Below, piece after piece: positions 16,034 to 24,535 of a stretch of 64,000 nt of DNA. The notes under the pieces were generated by a model. The model searched no databases, was not told where the DNA came from, and saw only the letters and a program-made list of their open reading frames with translations. The stretch covers positions 1-64,000 of the forward strand of contig CAYPQF010000032.1 in NCBI GenBank assembly GCA_964412815.1. Reading direction: 5' to 3'. Position numbers and translations under genes: made by a program. Within the stretch, counting starts at the first letter, position 1, and every line of letters starts with the position of its first letter. The DNA is from JAOAFZ01 sp964412815 (GTDB lineage: Bacteria; Patescibacteriota; Microgenomatia; UBA1406; GWC2-37-13).

Positions 16034-16266
16034 TGGCGCTGTCTGAGATTCTAAATCTCGTGATCATCGTTCTGGCGCTGGCGATTGTCGTCAAACGCGA
16101 TGTACGCATCTACGAACGCCAAAAAACGCAGCGCCGCACCGTTCGCCGTGTCTCTCATGCTAAGTCGGTTCGCCCCGTTGCTCCTGTGGTCGAAGAAGAT
16201 TGGATCGTTGCTGCGAAAGCCGCACTTCGCCAGAACCAGAAAACGTCTCGTTTAATCAAGCCCTAG
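16033..16266 (+). CDS. Single-pass membrane protein with basic tail
   Basis: 77 residues: an N-terminal helix (LNLVIIVLALAIVV) and a basic segment (RQKTQRRTVRRVSHAKSVRP), so the C-terminus is probably cytoplasmic. The start overlaps the preceding stop. Confidence 0.65.
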   Translation: MALSEILNLVIIVLALAIVVKRDVRIYERQKTQRRTVRRVSHAKSVRPVAPVVEEDWIVAAKAALRQNQKTSRLIKP

Positions 16267-16280
16267 AAAGGCTCAAAACC

Positions 16281-16604
16281 ATGAACATGCGCACTACCAA
16301 AGATGTTCAGTACAACGAGAACATGCCCGCTGATGAGCGTTATGCGGCGCTTGTCTACGTTGTGTTTCCCGACGCTCCCGTAGAGGAAACTTTCACGATC
16401 CTCGCGGGGCGCTGCGAGAGCGAAGAACGCGCTTGGAGCATGGCGCGTACCGCTGAAGTTCTGCTTGGTGCGATCCGCGAGACATTAATCGCCCCTGCCG
16501 CCCATCGTATCAACGTCATCACCCGTGACGAAGTGATCGTCGGTGACGAACGCTATGTCGAACTCAGCCTCATTCCGACCGAAGCCCGCGATATTTGGAG
16601 CTAA
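16281..16604 (+). CDS. Small acidic protein, unknown
   Basis: 107 residues from the ATG at 16281, preceded by GAAAGG; longer in-frame starts overlap the previous gene. Contains YAALVYVVFPDAPVEETFTI and a Cys-containing helix start (GRCESEERAWSMA). Not recognised. Confidence 0.65.
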   Translation: MNMRTTKDVQYNENMPADERYAALVYVVFPDAPVEETFTILAGRCESEERAWSMARTAEVLLGAIRETLIAPAAHRINVITRDEVIVGDERYVELSLIPTEARDIWS

Positions 16605-16680
16605 TAAAAACTCCACCCTTTTCTTTTAACTAAGCTTATTGTATACTTAAACTTATTTCAAAGCAGTTCTAAGGGTTGCT

Positions 16681-17025
16681 ATGAAAAAACACAAAAACGC
16701 CGCGCATCTGCGCTGTCGCGCTATGCTTGAAGTCGGCTTCACCGTCGATTTTGAGACTGGCGATATTTACGATCCTGATGGTGAAAAGCTGGCGGTCTAC
16801 TTCCATGCCAGCAAAGATAATCGGCCTCAGATACGTTGTAGGCTAGGCGTATCTGAATTCTATATGAAAGTTCATCGGTTTGTGGCTTATGGTGAGCGCG
16901 TATTCAAAGACGGTTTTGAAGTACATCACATTGACGGCAACCGCAAAAATAATCGCCTCGATAACCTTGCCTTAGTTGAGGCGTCGGAACATGATCGAAT
17001 TCACAGACGTTTTAAGTTAGAGTAG
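16681..17025 (+). CDS. HNH endonuclease
   Basis: 114 residues with the HNH_3 signature VHHIDGNRKNNRLDNLALVE near the C-terminus: H-H-x-D, the N of the middle strand and a final EHDRIH. Free-standing phage HNH enzymes of this size are often homing endonucleases that cut DNA at a site in an empty allele. A 76-base gap before it and a separate unit suggest later insertion into the small-gene run. No N-terminal NUMOD domain is obvious, but residues 20-60 form a beta-rich DNA-reading region. Confidence 0.85.
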   Translation: MKKHKNAAHLRCRAMLEVGFTVDFETGDIYDPDGEKLAVYFHASKDNRPQIRCRLGVSEFYMKVHRFVAYGERVFKDGFEVHHIDGNRKNNRLDNLALVEASEHDRIHRRFKLE

Positions 17026-17034
17026 GAACGCTCA

Positions 17035-17343
17035 ATGCACGAAAAGAAGCTGACAACTGACCCGTCGATAGAGCCGACCGCTGTCGGAGATATTTATCCC
17101 GGTATGCGCTACGCCGCTGTTCTGAAATTCCACCAGACAGGCGATTGGGCGTTTAGCCTGCTGCTGTGCGGATTCGCGCCGACTCCCGGCGAAGCCAGCC
17201 GTATCATCGAAGATGTGCGTTGCCATCTTCGGGAGTACCTTGATAACGGTACGTATTGCGTGGGCGCATGGCACGAAATCGTGCGCACCCGTAAAGATCT
17301 CGATTCGTTCCGTATCACGCCGATTAAACGGCAAGGAGGATAA
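17035..17343 (+). CDS. Small protein, unknown
   Basis: 102 residues. Beta strands (RYAAVLKFHQTGDWAFSLLL) followed by a helix (GEASRIIEDVRCHLREYL) and a Cys/Trp strand. Starts 10 bases after the HNH gene. Confidence 0.65.
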   Translation: MHEKKLTTDPSIEPTAVGDIYPGMRYAAVLKFHQTGDWAFSLLLCGFAPTPGEASRIIEDVRCHLREYLDNGTYCVGAWHEIVRTRKDLDSFRITPIKRQGG

Positions 17344-17345
17344 CC

Positions 17346-17621
17346 GTGCCGCGTACAAACTTCTCCGTTTCTGAAAAAGTTTACGCAAATGGTGGGCCGA
17401 AGACGGAGTGCATCACCGCCGATCTATTGTGCTTTGTTGGCGACGAAGCCAAGCAAGTCACATTGTTTTGCGGAAAGCACCCAAACCGCACCGCAGCGCG
17501 TCAGCATCTTGCTGCTATTCAGGAATACCTGACCTATGCGGATCTGGTTAACCTAGGGCATGGCTGCGTGTACCATGCCTTATTCACTCCCGGCGGCGCA
17601 TTTCTAATCGTTAAACTCTAA
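17346..17621 (+). CDS. Small protein, unknown
   Basis: 91 residues from a GTG with AAGGAGG upstream, two bases after the previous stop. One CGKHPN turn and a helix (RTAARQHLAAIQEYL); its strand-helix-strand layout resembles the preceding protein (17035-17343), so the pair may be paralogous. Confidence 0.6.
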   Translation: MPRTNFSVSEKVYANGGPKTECITADLLCFVGDEAKQVTLFCGKHPNRTAARQHLAAIQEYLTYADLVNLGHGCVYHALFTPGGAFLIVKL

Positions 17622-17635
17622 GAAAGGGAAATCTC

Positions 17636-17995
17636 ATGCATCACACCAATTTTAACGACTACGCTTTTGGAGTGGTCATTTCGATGCTTGTGCTTGCTTT
17701 GGCAGGAATTATGTTGATGTTGGTCAACACAAGCTATGTTTCGCAGCGTTCAACGTCGTTCGAAGCGATCCGCGAGACGGTTAATGACTTCGGATACCAG
17801 AATTTCGAGATCATCGGCAAGACGCCAATTGAAGGCGGCTACGTTGTCTACGTGCGTGGACTGGATGTAGCTTATCGCCTCGACCTGTTGGAACTGGTCT
17901 GCAACGATAACCGAGATGCTTGTGTGCTTTCAAGCATAACGCAAATTCGTCTTAACCAGTATCAACCGCGCATCAACTATCTCTCAGAAAGGTAA
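17636..17995 (+). CDS. Membrane-anchored small protein
   Basis: 119 residues: one N-terminal membrane helix (about residues 11-31, GVVISMLVLALAGIMLML) and a soluble domain with two Cys (LVCNDNRDACVL) that could form a disulfide if exported. GAAAGG ribosome site. Function unknown. Confidence 0.65.
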   Translation: MHHTNFNDYAFGVVISMLVLALAGIMLMLVNTSYVSQRSTSFEAIRETVNDFGYQNFEIIGKTPIEGGYVVYVRGLDVAYRLDLLELVCNDNRDACVLSSITQIRLNQYQPRINYLSER

Positions 17996-17998
17996 GCC

Positions 17999-18220
17999 AT
18001 GCCTAGCGACGATTTGAAAATCGGTCAGTTTGTTTACTTGACGGCCAAGTATTTCGAAGACTATGAAAAAGAATTCGAAACGAATCCTTTGCTCGATCCA
18101 AATCGGCCAGTCAAGATCGAAGCTTTTAATAAAGGCGTGCTTCGAAATCTGATTCAGATCTCTCAGGGTAAGCTTGGCACGTACATTAGCCGCAAAGATA
18201 TAGACTTCAAAAGGAAGTAA
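17999..18220 (+). CDS. Small protein, unknown
   Basis: 73 residues, charged, beta-rich barrel-like pattern: LKIGQFVYLTAKYFEDY then GKLGTYISRKDIDF. GAAAGG ribosome site. Confidence 0.65.
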   Translation: MPSDDLKIGQFVYLTAKYFEDYEKEFETNPLLDPNRPVKIEAFNKGVLRNLIQISQGKLGTYISRKDIDFKRK

Positions 18221-18221
18221 G

Positions 18222-18617
18222 ATGCCAGAAATAATTATCTCAGTTAAAGAAGTTTCAAACGCATTTGATGGCTTCATTATTCGTACCAATCTTCAGAGCA
18301 TTGAAATTGGGATCGATAACTACATTAACTGTTGCGAACAATGGGGCTACTTCATATCGGAAGACGACATTTCATACTTTATCGGAGCAGAACTGCTTGG
18401 TGTCAGCGTTGTAGACAACGCACTAAATGTATTGAGCATTGAGAAATCGTCAGAATACGAAAATCAGCTTTCTGATTACGAAGCTTCGTTTATGTTCGTG
18501 AACTTCGAGACCAATCGAGGCTTATTGCAGTTTGTTGTCTATAATGCGCACAATGGCTACTATGCTCATAAGGCGTTTTTGCGATCAAAGCAGCTTACGT
18601 TCACGACAAAGTTGTAA
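18222..18617 (+). CDS. Small acidic protein, unknown
   Basis: 131 residues, starting one base after the previous stop. Beta-rich and acidic (IIRTNLQSIEIGIDNYINCC, FVNFETNRGLLQFVVYNAHN). No motif recognised. Confidence 0.65.
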   Translation: MPEIIISVKEVSNAFDGFIIRTNLQSIEIGIDNYINCCEQWGYFISEDDISYFIGAELLGVSVVDNALNVLSIEKSSEYENQLSDYEASFMFVNFETNRGLLQFVVYNAHNGYYAHKAFLRSKQLTFTTKL

Positions 18618-18624
18618 TTAAAAC

Positions 18625-18993
18625 ATGGCTAGAAACAACGCTAATGAGTTCTTAGCAAAGCGTTGGTCTAGCCTTACCCGCGATAGGTTGGCCGATGCGA
18701 ACAAACTTCCGAGCGTTCAAGTAGCGGAGATTAAAGCTGATGTAGCGCCCAAACCAAAACCAACACGAAAAGATCTTAATAAAGACTTCAAAAAAGGTAA
18801 GTATCGATGCGGCGAACGAATTTTCTACAGCCGCCGCATCGAAGACATCTGGCGGTTTGCAAGAAAAGAACTCGGTGCGAAACGTGATCAAGCGAACTTA
18901 TGGCGAAAGGATCGCCCTTATGTGATCGTTAAAAATGTCAAACGTTACATCTTTTATAACGATGTTGAAGAAGTCAAAAACCAACCGTTTTAG
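18625..18993 (+). CDS. Small basic protein, unknown
   Basis: 122 residues, basic (PKPKPTRKDLNKDFKKGKYR), which suggests nucleic-acid or ribosome contact. No motif recognised. Last gene before a promoter at 19006. Confidence 0.65.
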   Translation: MARNNANEFLAKRWSSLTRDRLADANKLPSVQVAEIKADVAPKPKPTRKDLNKDFKKGKYRCGERIFYSRRIEDIWRFARKELGAKRDQANLWRKDRPYVIVKNVKRYIFYNDVEEVKNQPF

Positions 18994-19005
18994 TTAACAT
19001 CGCAC

Positions 19006-19034
19006 TTGACTTTGCTAATCACGTCTGATACAAT
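19006..19034 (+). promoter_or_regulatory. Rightward sigma70-like promoter
   Basis: TTGACT (19006-19011), 17-base spacer, TACAAT (19029-19034). Drives the 19062 gene, and possibly the tRNA. Confidence 0.65.
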
Positions 19035-19061
19035 CCTTTTAACTTAGTTTAAGGACAGAAA

Positions 19062-19316
19062 ATGTTAGGTGATGAAAACATTGATCCAGTAAAAACAGAC
19101 ACAACTCCGATTGAGATTCCAAACGGCTTGGCAGATGATCTGGTTAAGTACCGCGAAGAAGCCTTAAAAACAGGTGTTCGAGTCGATCTGGTTAGCGACG
19201 GCGAAATGTTAACGGTGGCGATGGGTTTGATTTTTAGTAACCCTCTAACTAAGCTGCACTACGCATTGGTGCTTGCCGCGTTAATTTTGGATCGTCAGCA
19301 AGCTGAAGAAAGTTAG
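19062..19316 (+). CDS. Small acidic protein, unknown
   Basis: 84 residues, with AAGGACAG before the ATG. Ends in a hydrophobic helix (KLHYALVLAALILDRQQAEES). Followed by a UUCG hairpin and the tRNA gene. Confidence 0.65.
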   Translation: MLGDENIDPVKTDTTPIEIPNGLADDLVKYREEALKTGVRVDLVSDGEMLTVAMGLIFSNPLTKLHYALVLAALILDRQQAEES

Positions 19317-19322
19317 TTTAAA

Positions 19323-19336
19323 GCCCCTTCGGGGGC
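19323..19336 (+). terminator. UUCG-loop hairpin before the tRNA
   Basis: GCCCC-TTCG-GGGGC, a very stable tetraloop hairpin 4 bases before the tRNA. Without a U tract it may protect or help process the tRNA precursor rather than terminate. Confidence 0.5.
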
Positions 19337-19340
19337 GATT

Positions 19341-19413
19341 GCCGCCGTAGCCCAACGGCAGAGGCAGGAGACTTAAAATCTCCCAAGTGCGGGTTCGAAT
19401 CCCGCTGGCGGCA
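19341..19413 (+). tRNA. tRNA-Leu (anticodon UAA), short variable loop
   Basis: Complete cloverleaf: acceptor GCCGCCG with TGGCGGC (one G-U pair), D arm with GCC/GGC, anticodon stem GGAGA/TCTCC around CTTAAAA giving anticodon UAA (reads UUA), T arm GCGGG-TTCGAAT-CCCGC, discriminator A. CCA is not encoded. The variable loop is only five bases (CAAGT), whereas bacterial tRNA-Leu normally has a long variable arm; see findings. Confidence 0.93.
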
Positions 19414-19450
19414 TGGTTCGCATCTAAGTTCACATATGAAAGGACAAATC

Positions 19451-20695
19451 ATGGCTCTGTTCAGTGACTCCCTTTTCGCTCGGTTCAACCCCGACCCGGC
19501 GCTGGCCCAATTGTGGGTCAAGCAGGCTTTTGAGGGCGGCACGATTGAGTATCTTGTGGTGTTCAATAAGCGCGTCTACATGGAAAGCTACAGCGAAATT
19601 CACGATGTTCGTGGGCTGTTCCGCGCTGTGCAGTCGCGTTTGACAGCAACGGGCGATCCGGTTCTTAATCGGGGGCGCTTCTTCTGCTACAAGCGGCCGT
19701 TTTCGGGGTGGTCGGCTGACTATGATTATACGTTCGTCGGTCATCTGGATCGCACCGTCACAGCGCGTTTGTTGTCAATGGATCATGTTCTAACGAACGT
19801 TGCGCCAAAGCGATGCATCCGCGACTACTCGTTCAGTATTCGTTGCTTCGGCATGACGTTCGATGTGCTGATCGAAGAAAACGACATGGCGACGTTCGAT
19901 GTGCGTAACCGCTTCGGCGTATTGGTCGGCCAGTGGAAGTTCGAGATCCGCGACCGCGTGATCGGCGGCGGTAAGCGCATTCACGGCTCTGAGCTATTGG
20001 GGATGTTTGAAGATCTCGCCACAACGAACAGCAGCGAAGACATCGCACAGTCCGAAGTGTTCATGACCGCGTGGGACGACTTTGGCATCATCAGCCAGTT
20101 CAACGCTGAGTTCAATGAACAGTACAAAGCGTGGGCAGACGCCAACGATTATAAGCAGATCAACATCGTTGACACGGACAGCGCCGAAGTCATCTACGAC
20201 GCTACAAACGACTGCTTTTCGTTCGACGGCTATGATACCGATTACCGTTGGACGGTCTATTTTGGGACAGAACCGGGCGTTTGGTGTGTTAAAATCTGTC
20301 GGAAGTCCGATCTGTTAGATGCGATTTATGTCGGCTGGTATCGTCCCGACAACAAACACTGGATAAGCGAAGATGGTTCATTCGCGCTTATCCACGCCAA
20401 AGAAATCTGCGAAATGGTCTGGAAGGCCGCGCCAGAAGTCAGCAGGCACAATCAGAAAATCAACGAAATCAAGTGGCTGCGTATCGCTTCCGCAAAAGCG
20501 GCGAAGGCGCGGTCTGAACTTCGCGCTCACAAAGGCTACGAAGTTTATCTGGTTGGGACGAGTAGTCGGCCTGTGTTGTTCCTTGACGGCAAAGTGGTAG
20601 CAAAGCCGGATTACCCGGTCGGCGGCGCACCGTTTGGTGCTACAGTTGAAGAAGTCACAAACGCCTATCTTGGTAAGATGGAAAAGGTGATCTAA
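19451..20695 (+). CDS. Unknown 414-residue protein
   Basis: Starts at the ATG at 19451, which has AAAGGACA at proper spacing; an ATG at 19436 lacks a site. Mixed alpha/beta with aromatic-rich strands (GRFFCYKRPFSGWSADYDYT, CIRDYSFSIRCFGMTFDVLI) and a basic helix near the end (LRIASAKAAKARSELRAHKG). No catalytic signature. It is the largest gene in the small-gene region and is closed by a terminator, so likely its own transcription unit with the tRNA. Confidence 0.75.
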   Translation: MALFSDSLFARFNPDPALAQLWVKQAFEGGTIEYLVVFNKRVYMESYSEIHDVRGLFRAVQSRLTATGDPVLNRGRFFCYKRPFSGWSADYDYTFVGHLDRTVTARLLSMDHVLTNVAPKRCIRDYSFSIRCFGMTFDVLIEENDMATFDVRNRFGVLVGQWKFEIRDRVIGGGKRIHGSELLGMFEDLATTNSSEDIAQSEVFMTAWDDFGIISQFNAEFNEQYKAWADANDYKQINIVDTDSAEVIYDATNDCFSFDGYDTDYRWTVYFGTEPGVWCVKICRKSDLLDAIYVGWYRPDNKHWISEDGSFALIHAKEICEMVWKAAPEVSRHNQKINEIKWLRIASAKAAKARSELRAHKGYEVYLVGTSSRPVLFLDGKVVAKPDYPVGGAPFGATVEEVTNAYLGKMEKVI

Positions 20696-20736
20696 ATGTC
20701 AACGAACCTCAGTAACATAACTCGATAACTTATCTT

Positions 20737-20784
20737 AAACAAACCTCTTACCCATTATCATCATTGTAAGAGGTTTGTTTTATC
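20737..20784 (+). terminator. Strong intrinsic terminator
   Basis: AAACAAACCTCTTAC and its exact complement (20766-20780) form a 15-bp stem with a 14-base loop, followed by TTTATC. Confidence 0.8.
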
Positions 20785-20807
20785 TATGCTAAGAAAGGTG
20801 TTTAAAC

Positions 20808-21096
20808 ATGGAAAATAAATTTATCTGGTGGCTGACTTCTCGTAGGGACGTTAGCTCAGAAGACAGACTAAAAGACGCCCACACCAAAAGATATTGGAGA
20901 ACATTTTTTTTGGAACTTTTTAGATATTGAAGTGATCGTGCTTGCTGAAACTGAAGAACAGGCGAGACAGGCTGTGGCCGATTACGAACCTTTAGAAGCG
21001 CGAAAAAAAGGTTGGCTCGACCCTGAACTTTCACATTGTACAAAAGCAGAAATTTATGAAAATGGCGTTATTAGTTACCGACTTGGAGAAGACTAA
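20808..21096 (+). pseudogene. Frameshifted small gene (8-T run)
   Basis: A good ribosome site (AAAGGTG) and ATG at 20808 open a 40-codon frame that stops at 20930. The other frame continues, from the eight-T run at 20904-20911, to the TAA at 21096 just before the next gene. Removing one T joins them into a coherent 95-residue protein (RYWRTFF | WNFLDIEVIVLAETEEQ). Either a real mutation, an assembly error at a homopolymer, or slippage expression. The C-terminal half resembles 15827-16033. Confidence 0.65.
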
Positions 21097-21098
21097 AC

Positions 21099-21344
21099 AT
21101 GGCTCAAGCAACGTTACATGTCGCTGACAACGAAGCCGGGATCACGCATGTTCGTGATTTTTGCGAAGTTTGCAGCACAGTTCAATTGTGTTCATTCGAA
21201 CGCCGTTATCAGACCATCGAAGGCGACTGGATGAATATCTTTACGTTAACGTTTTATGGCAACGCGACACAGAAAGAAATCAATGCCGATCTTGAAATCG
21301 TTCGTAATCGCTTCGATAGCTGTATAATCGTACCGGGAGACTAA
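21099..21344 (+). CDS. Small protein, unknown
   Basis: 81 residues, alpha/beta, ending KEINADLEIVRNRFDSCIIV; the beta-alpha-beta ending resembles its downstream neighbour. Starts two bases after the frameshifted gene, so it is in the same transcript. Confidence 0.65.
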   Translation: MAQATLHVADNEAGITHVRDFCEVCSTVQLCSFERRYQTIEGDWMNIFTLTFYGNATQKEINADLEIVRNRFDSCIIVPGD

Positions 21345-21345
21345 C

Positions 21346-21582
21346 ATGCGAAAACCGTCTGAGGCAGAGAACGAAATCGTAAAACTGGCTGAAACGCACC
21401 ACCTGTCAGTGACGTATCAGACCAATCCGTTTCGAGTTGTCTTTCGCACAACGGACGTAAACGATGCAACTGAGTTTGCGCTGCGTGTGCTGTTTCGAAA
21501 CTTGCGGGTTGCTCAATCGCTTGAAAGTGACGGCGGCACATATCGGTTTTCTTTCAACCCCGACAAACCTTATATCTTCTAG
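21346..21582 (+). CDS. Small protein, unknown
   Basis: 78 residues with beta-alpha-beta pattern (HLSVTYQTNPFRVVFRTTDV, then NDATEFALRVLFRNLRV). One base after the previous stop; GGGAGA site. Confidence 0.65.
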   Translation: MRKPSEAENEIVKLAETHHLSVTYQTNPFRVVFRTTDVNDATEFALRVLFRNLRVAQSLESDGGTYRFSFNPDKPYIF

Positions 21583-21590
21583 AGGACAAG

Positions 21591-21833
21591 ATGCGAACTC
21601 GTTTAGATAGGTTCACAAAGTACCTGATTTTTGATCGCAATTGGCGCGTCAAAGATGTGTGGTGTTTGTACAGCATATGTTTTATGGGCGCTATCGCTCT
21701 GCTGCTGATGTTAATTTCAGCAGCAAGCGCTATTTTGTTCGCGGCGATTTTATCGGCGCTTGCTGGAATTTTTATCGGTTTAATAGCTATGTTTGCTTCG
21801 TTTTGGTCGGTAAAAGATTACTTAGAGGACTAG
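21591..21833 (+). CDS. Two-helix membrane protein
   Basis: 80 residues: soluble basic N-terminus, then hydrophobic residues about 26-68 (CFMGAIALLLMLISAASAIL and LAGIFIGLIAMFASFW) that form two membrane helices, and an acidic end (KDYLED). Membrane hairpin of unknown role. Confidence 0.65.
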   Translation: MRTRLDRFTKYLIFDRNWRVKDVWCLYSICFMGAIALLLMLISAASAILFAAILSALAGIFIGLIAMFASFWSVKDYLED

Positions 21834-21834
21834 C

Positions 21835-22344
21835 ATGATCATCATCTCGCTTTACACCAATCTCAAGCGTGTTGCTCAGGTGAATCAAGACGAACTGGAA
21901 ATGTGGTTCATCGACCGGGCAGCGGAAGGATTCGATCTCCGCGACTTGTACTATCACAGCGGCGCAAGTCACCTTGCTTCATACCCGTTAGCAACGCAGT
22001 TAACGCCGAATTGTATCTATCGTTATAAATCGATAGACGCGCTCGAAGTGGTTGAAGAAGTATGGGTGCAGGCTTTAGAGTTTCTTTGGACGTATAGCTC
22101 AAAGTATCGTCAACTTTTAGCTGATTTTTATTATATTGTTAAAGACGTATTTGAGACCCCGGTAGTGGTTGATACGCACGCTGCTTACAAACTTTGCGAC
22201 GGTGTCGAAGCTTTAAATGTGCCGGGTCGAGTACTCCCGACGGAAAATATTGGGAGACTTATCGACGCAGTAACAAAACTATTAGACCAAGCAAGCTCGG
22301 AAAATGGTATCGTAGTTATCTCAAGGAGCTTCGATGGAAGCTGA
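21835..22344 (+). CDS. Unknown protein
   Basis: 169 residues, one base after the previous stop. Helical with many Tyr/Leu (LYYHSGASHLASYPLATQL). Its end overlaps the next start by 11 bases. Not recognised. Confidence 0.65.
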   Translation: MIIISLYTNLKRVAQVNQDELEMWFIDRAAEGFDLRDLYYHSGASHLASYPLATQLTPNCIYRYKSIDALEVVEEVWVQALEFLWTYSSKYRQLLADFYYIVKDVFETPVVVDTHAAYKLCDGVEALNVPGRVLPTENIGRLIDAVTKLLDQASSENGIVVISRSFDGS

Positions 22345-22855
22345 TCTACTCGCCAGTTTTTGGGAAGAAATACGAATTTATCCGCAGCTAGAACTGTGGC
22401 AAGCTAATGGCGTCAAAGGATTGGCGCACATCAACGCTAATCCGTTGCCAATCGGCCAGTATGTTTACTGTGGCAGTCGTGGTCAAGCACGAACAGCGTA
22501 CTTAGAGACGGTTGCGCCGATCCGAGAAAGCTGGAATTCTCGCCGCTATGGTATGATGGAAGTCGTTGATTATTATCAGAATCAAATTAATCTGTTAGGA
22601 GCAGTTCATACCGCTAAAGAAATGCTTCGCAATGCGGAACGCATCTTACAACTTCGTTTGAACGATGTTCCACACGACTTGATGGAGTGGCTCGATCTTG
22701 TAATTCGGACACGCTTGCTGTATACTAGCGGTTACGTCGATCCGCAAATCAATCTGTTTGTTGAAAGCGGTTGGCAGCTAATCAAACAGACCAACTGCTT
22801 GATCGCTGGTTGTGTTTACCCAACGTTGTTTTTTATCTATCGAAAAGGTGTTTAA
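22334..22855 (+). CDS. Unknown protein
   Basis: 173 residues; helical middle (YYQNQINLLGAVHTAKEMLR) and a hydrophobic end (CLIAGCVYPTLFFIYRKGV). AAGGAG upstream of the ATG lies inside the preceding gene. Not recognised. Confidence 0.65.
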   Translation: MEADLLASFWEEIRIYPQLELWQANGVKGLAHINANPLPIGQYVYCGSRGQARTAYLETVAPIRESWNSRRYGMMEVVDYYQNQINLLGAVHTAKEMLRNAERILQLRLNDVPHDLMEWLDLVIRTRLLYTSGYVDPQINLFVESGWQLIKQTNCLIAGCVYPTLFFIYRKGV

Positions 22856-22856
22856 A

Positions 22857-23225
22857 ATGATTACTAACAAGACTTCAGAAGTTCTGTTCGGCTGTTTCGG
22901 GGCGATTATTTTCGCCATTGTCATCGTTATCTTCACTACCATCATCAACGGCTTAGTCTTTGTCCAGTTATGGGACTGGTTTATTGCAACAACCTTCGGC
23001 GTATCTCCACTCACGCTGCCACAGGCGCTTGGTTTATCGCTGGTTGTTGGATCGTTTACGCGCAATCTTGCTAGGAAAAGCGATACATCCAAAGACAAAG
23101 ATCCAAAAACGTTTTCTGAGCTTTTCGGAAAACTGCTGATAATGTTCGTTTCCGAATTGTTGACGGCAGGTTTGACGCTTTTAATCGGCCAGATTATTTA
23201 TAACTATATGACAACAGGGATGTAA
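22857..23225 (+). CDS. Multi-pass membrane protein
   Basis: 122 residues from the ATG at 22857 with AAAAGGTG upstream (the shared leader GGTGTTTAAAATG). Hydrophobic segments at about 10-33 (GCFGAIIFAIVIVIFTTIIN), 35-45 and 95-118 (LLTAGLTLLIGQIIYN) with a Lys/Asp-rich loop between. Unknown role. Confidence 0.7.
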   Translation: MITNKTSEVLFGCFGAIIFAIVIVIFTTIINGLVFVQLWDWFIATTFGVSPLTLPQALGLSLVVGSFTRNLARKSDTSKDKDPKTFSELFGKLLIMFVSELLTAGLTLLIGQIIYNYMTTGM

Positions 23226-23675
23226 ATGATCACAATTAATCGTTATTTAGACTATGACGAATTTCAGCAGCTTGGCAGCGAAGCAATTGAAGCACAGCTT
23301 CGAAGTATTGAACACGTCATCGGCGTTGCTTTTTTTGGTCGAGAAAACAGCGTTCTTGCTGGTATTTATAGCTACGAAGTATCGATTGACACAACCGTTG
23401 ACTTCGAACTTGTTAAAGAAGCGGTAAACAATGTTCGACTGGCTTTTCACTCAGGCGGTATTCGAGAAAGTCGAACTCGGCGTCGAACAGGTTATTTTAA
23501 AGGCAATGAATATTTTCCTGACAGCGAAGAAGAAGCAATGATCGTGGCTATCTTTTACCCGTCGATTAAGATCAATTGGTGGCGGCGCATGACGCAGCAT
23601 CCAGTCTTGCCGCGAACGCTCGATAAGCAGCCTTCAAACACGGTGCTGCACGGGAGTCAGAATGGCGACAGTTAG
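23226..23675 (+). CDS. Unknown protein
   Basis: 149 residues; acidic N-terminal half, basic RESRTRRRTGYFKG and WWRRM motifs in the second half. Starts directly after the previous stop. Not recognised. Confidence 0.65.
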   Translation: MITINRYLDYDEFQQLGSEAIEAQLRSIEHVIGVAFFGRENSVLAGIYSYEVSIDTTVDFELVKEAVNNVRLAFHSGGIRESRTRRRTGYFKGNEYFPDSEEEAMIVAIFYPSIKINWWRRMTQHPVLPRTLDKQPSNTVLHGSQNGDS

Positions 23676-23925
23676 TATTACAGAAGACGGACATACCGAA
23701 GTAATTGCCGACGACAACGATACGATTTTAGTTGTAACTAAAGTTGGCACGATGCAGATCGACACGTTTCCTCCTACTGCTTTAGGAGCACGGGTGACGA
23801 TTAATATCAATTATGAAGACGATAAGAAAACGTCTTTTGTACAAAGCGCGTTAACGCCCGGAACAGCACCGAGTTATCATTTGTCGCTGTTTAGGTACTG
23901 GAAGCGACTTCGGAGAAACTTATGA
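23662..23925 (+). CDS. Small beta-rich protein, unknown
   Basis: 87 residues starting inside the end of the previous gene. Beta-hairpin pattern (HTEVIADDNDTILVVTKVGT) then a basic end (RYWKRLRRNL). Confidence 0.6.
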   Translation: MATVSITEDGHTEVIADDNDTILVVTKVGTMQIDTFPPTALGARVTININYEDDKKTSFVQSALTPGTAPSYHLSLFRYWKRLRRNL

Positions 23926-24248
23926 ACGTATTCAAAACAGTCATTCTAAAAAACGGCGTCTTTCAGTTGCAAGACGGATCACTGTGGATAAAAGACAAAC
24001 AGTTGTTCCCTTGGTGTTACGTGGTAGAAGCAAGCGGTCAACGGCCTGCGTATACGGTATGCATCGGGTGGGTTGACCGAACATCGGAAGTCGAAGTTTT
24101 GGGAAAGCAAGTCTGGCAAGGGATGTTCTACAGCATCCTGCTGCCCACGAATATCAGTCTGCTGCCCAATCCTATCGAACTGAATTATGACGACTTTGAA
24201 ATCAAAGTCCCGCTCCGTCCAATGGTTGTTTTATCTGCACAAGGATAA
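23922..24248 (+). CDS. Small beta-rich protein, unknown
   Basis: 108 residues; ATGA overlap with the previous stop. Strand-rich (DGSLWIKDKQLFPWCYVVEA). Not recognised. Confidence 0.65.
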   Translation: MNVFKTVILKNGVFQLQDGSLWIKDKQLFPWCYVVEASGQRPAYTVCIGWVDRTSEVEVLGKQVWQGMFYSILLPTNISLLPNPIELNYDDFEIKVPLRPMVVLSAQG

Positions 24249-24252
24249 ACTC

Positions 24253-24534
24253 GTGAAATCTCTTATCGGTCGTCTTACAGAGTTCTTAGTTAATCGTCTT
24301 GGCCTGACCCCTAAAACGGTAGCAGCGATCTACGCTGCTATTGGCGCTATAGGCGTTTTTGTAGCGCTTATCACCGCTATCGTCTTCGCGTATTTTCAGA
24401 CTAAGCTGTTTGCAATTTTGCTGGTGGTCGGCATGGTGATTGTCGTCCTTTTTGCACTCCTTTTTGCACTTGCGTCAATTATCTTCGATGAGATCGAGGG
24501 CAAGATTACGGTTCGTAAGTCAAAGGACGAATAA
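24253..24534 (+). CDS. Two-helix membrane protein
   Basis: 93 residues from a GTG with AAGGAT upstream. An amphipathic start, two membrane helices (AAIYAAIGAIGVFVALITAI and FAILLVVGMVIVVLFALLFA) and a charged tail (EIEGKITVRKSKDE). Confidence 0.65.
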   Translation: MKSLIGRLTEFLVNRLGLTPKTVAAIYAAIGAIGVFVALITAIVFAYFQTKLFAILLVVGMVIVVLFALLFALASIIFDEIEGKITVRKSKDE

Positions 24535-24535
24535 A

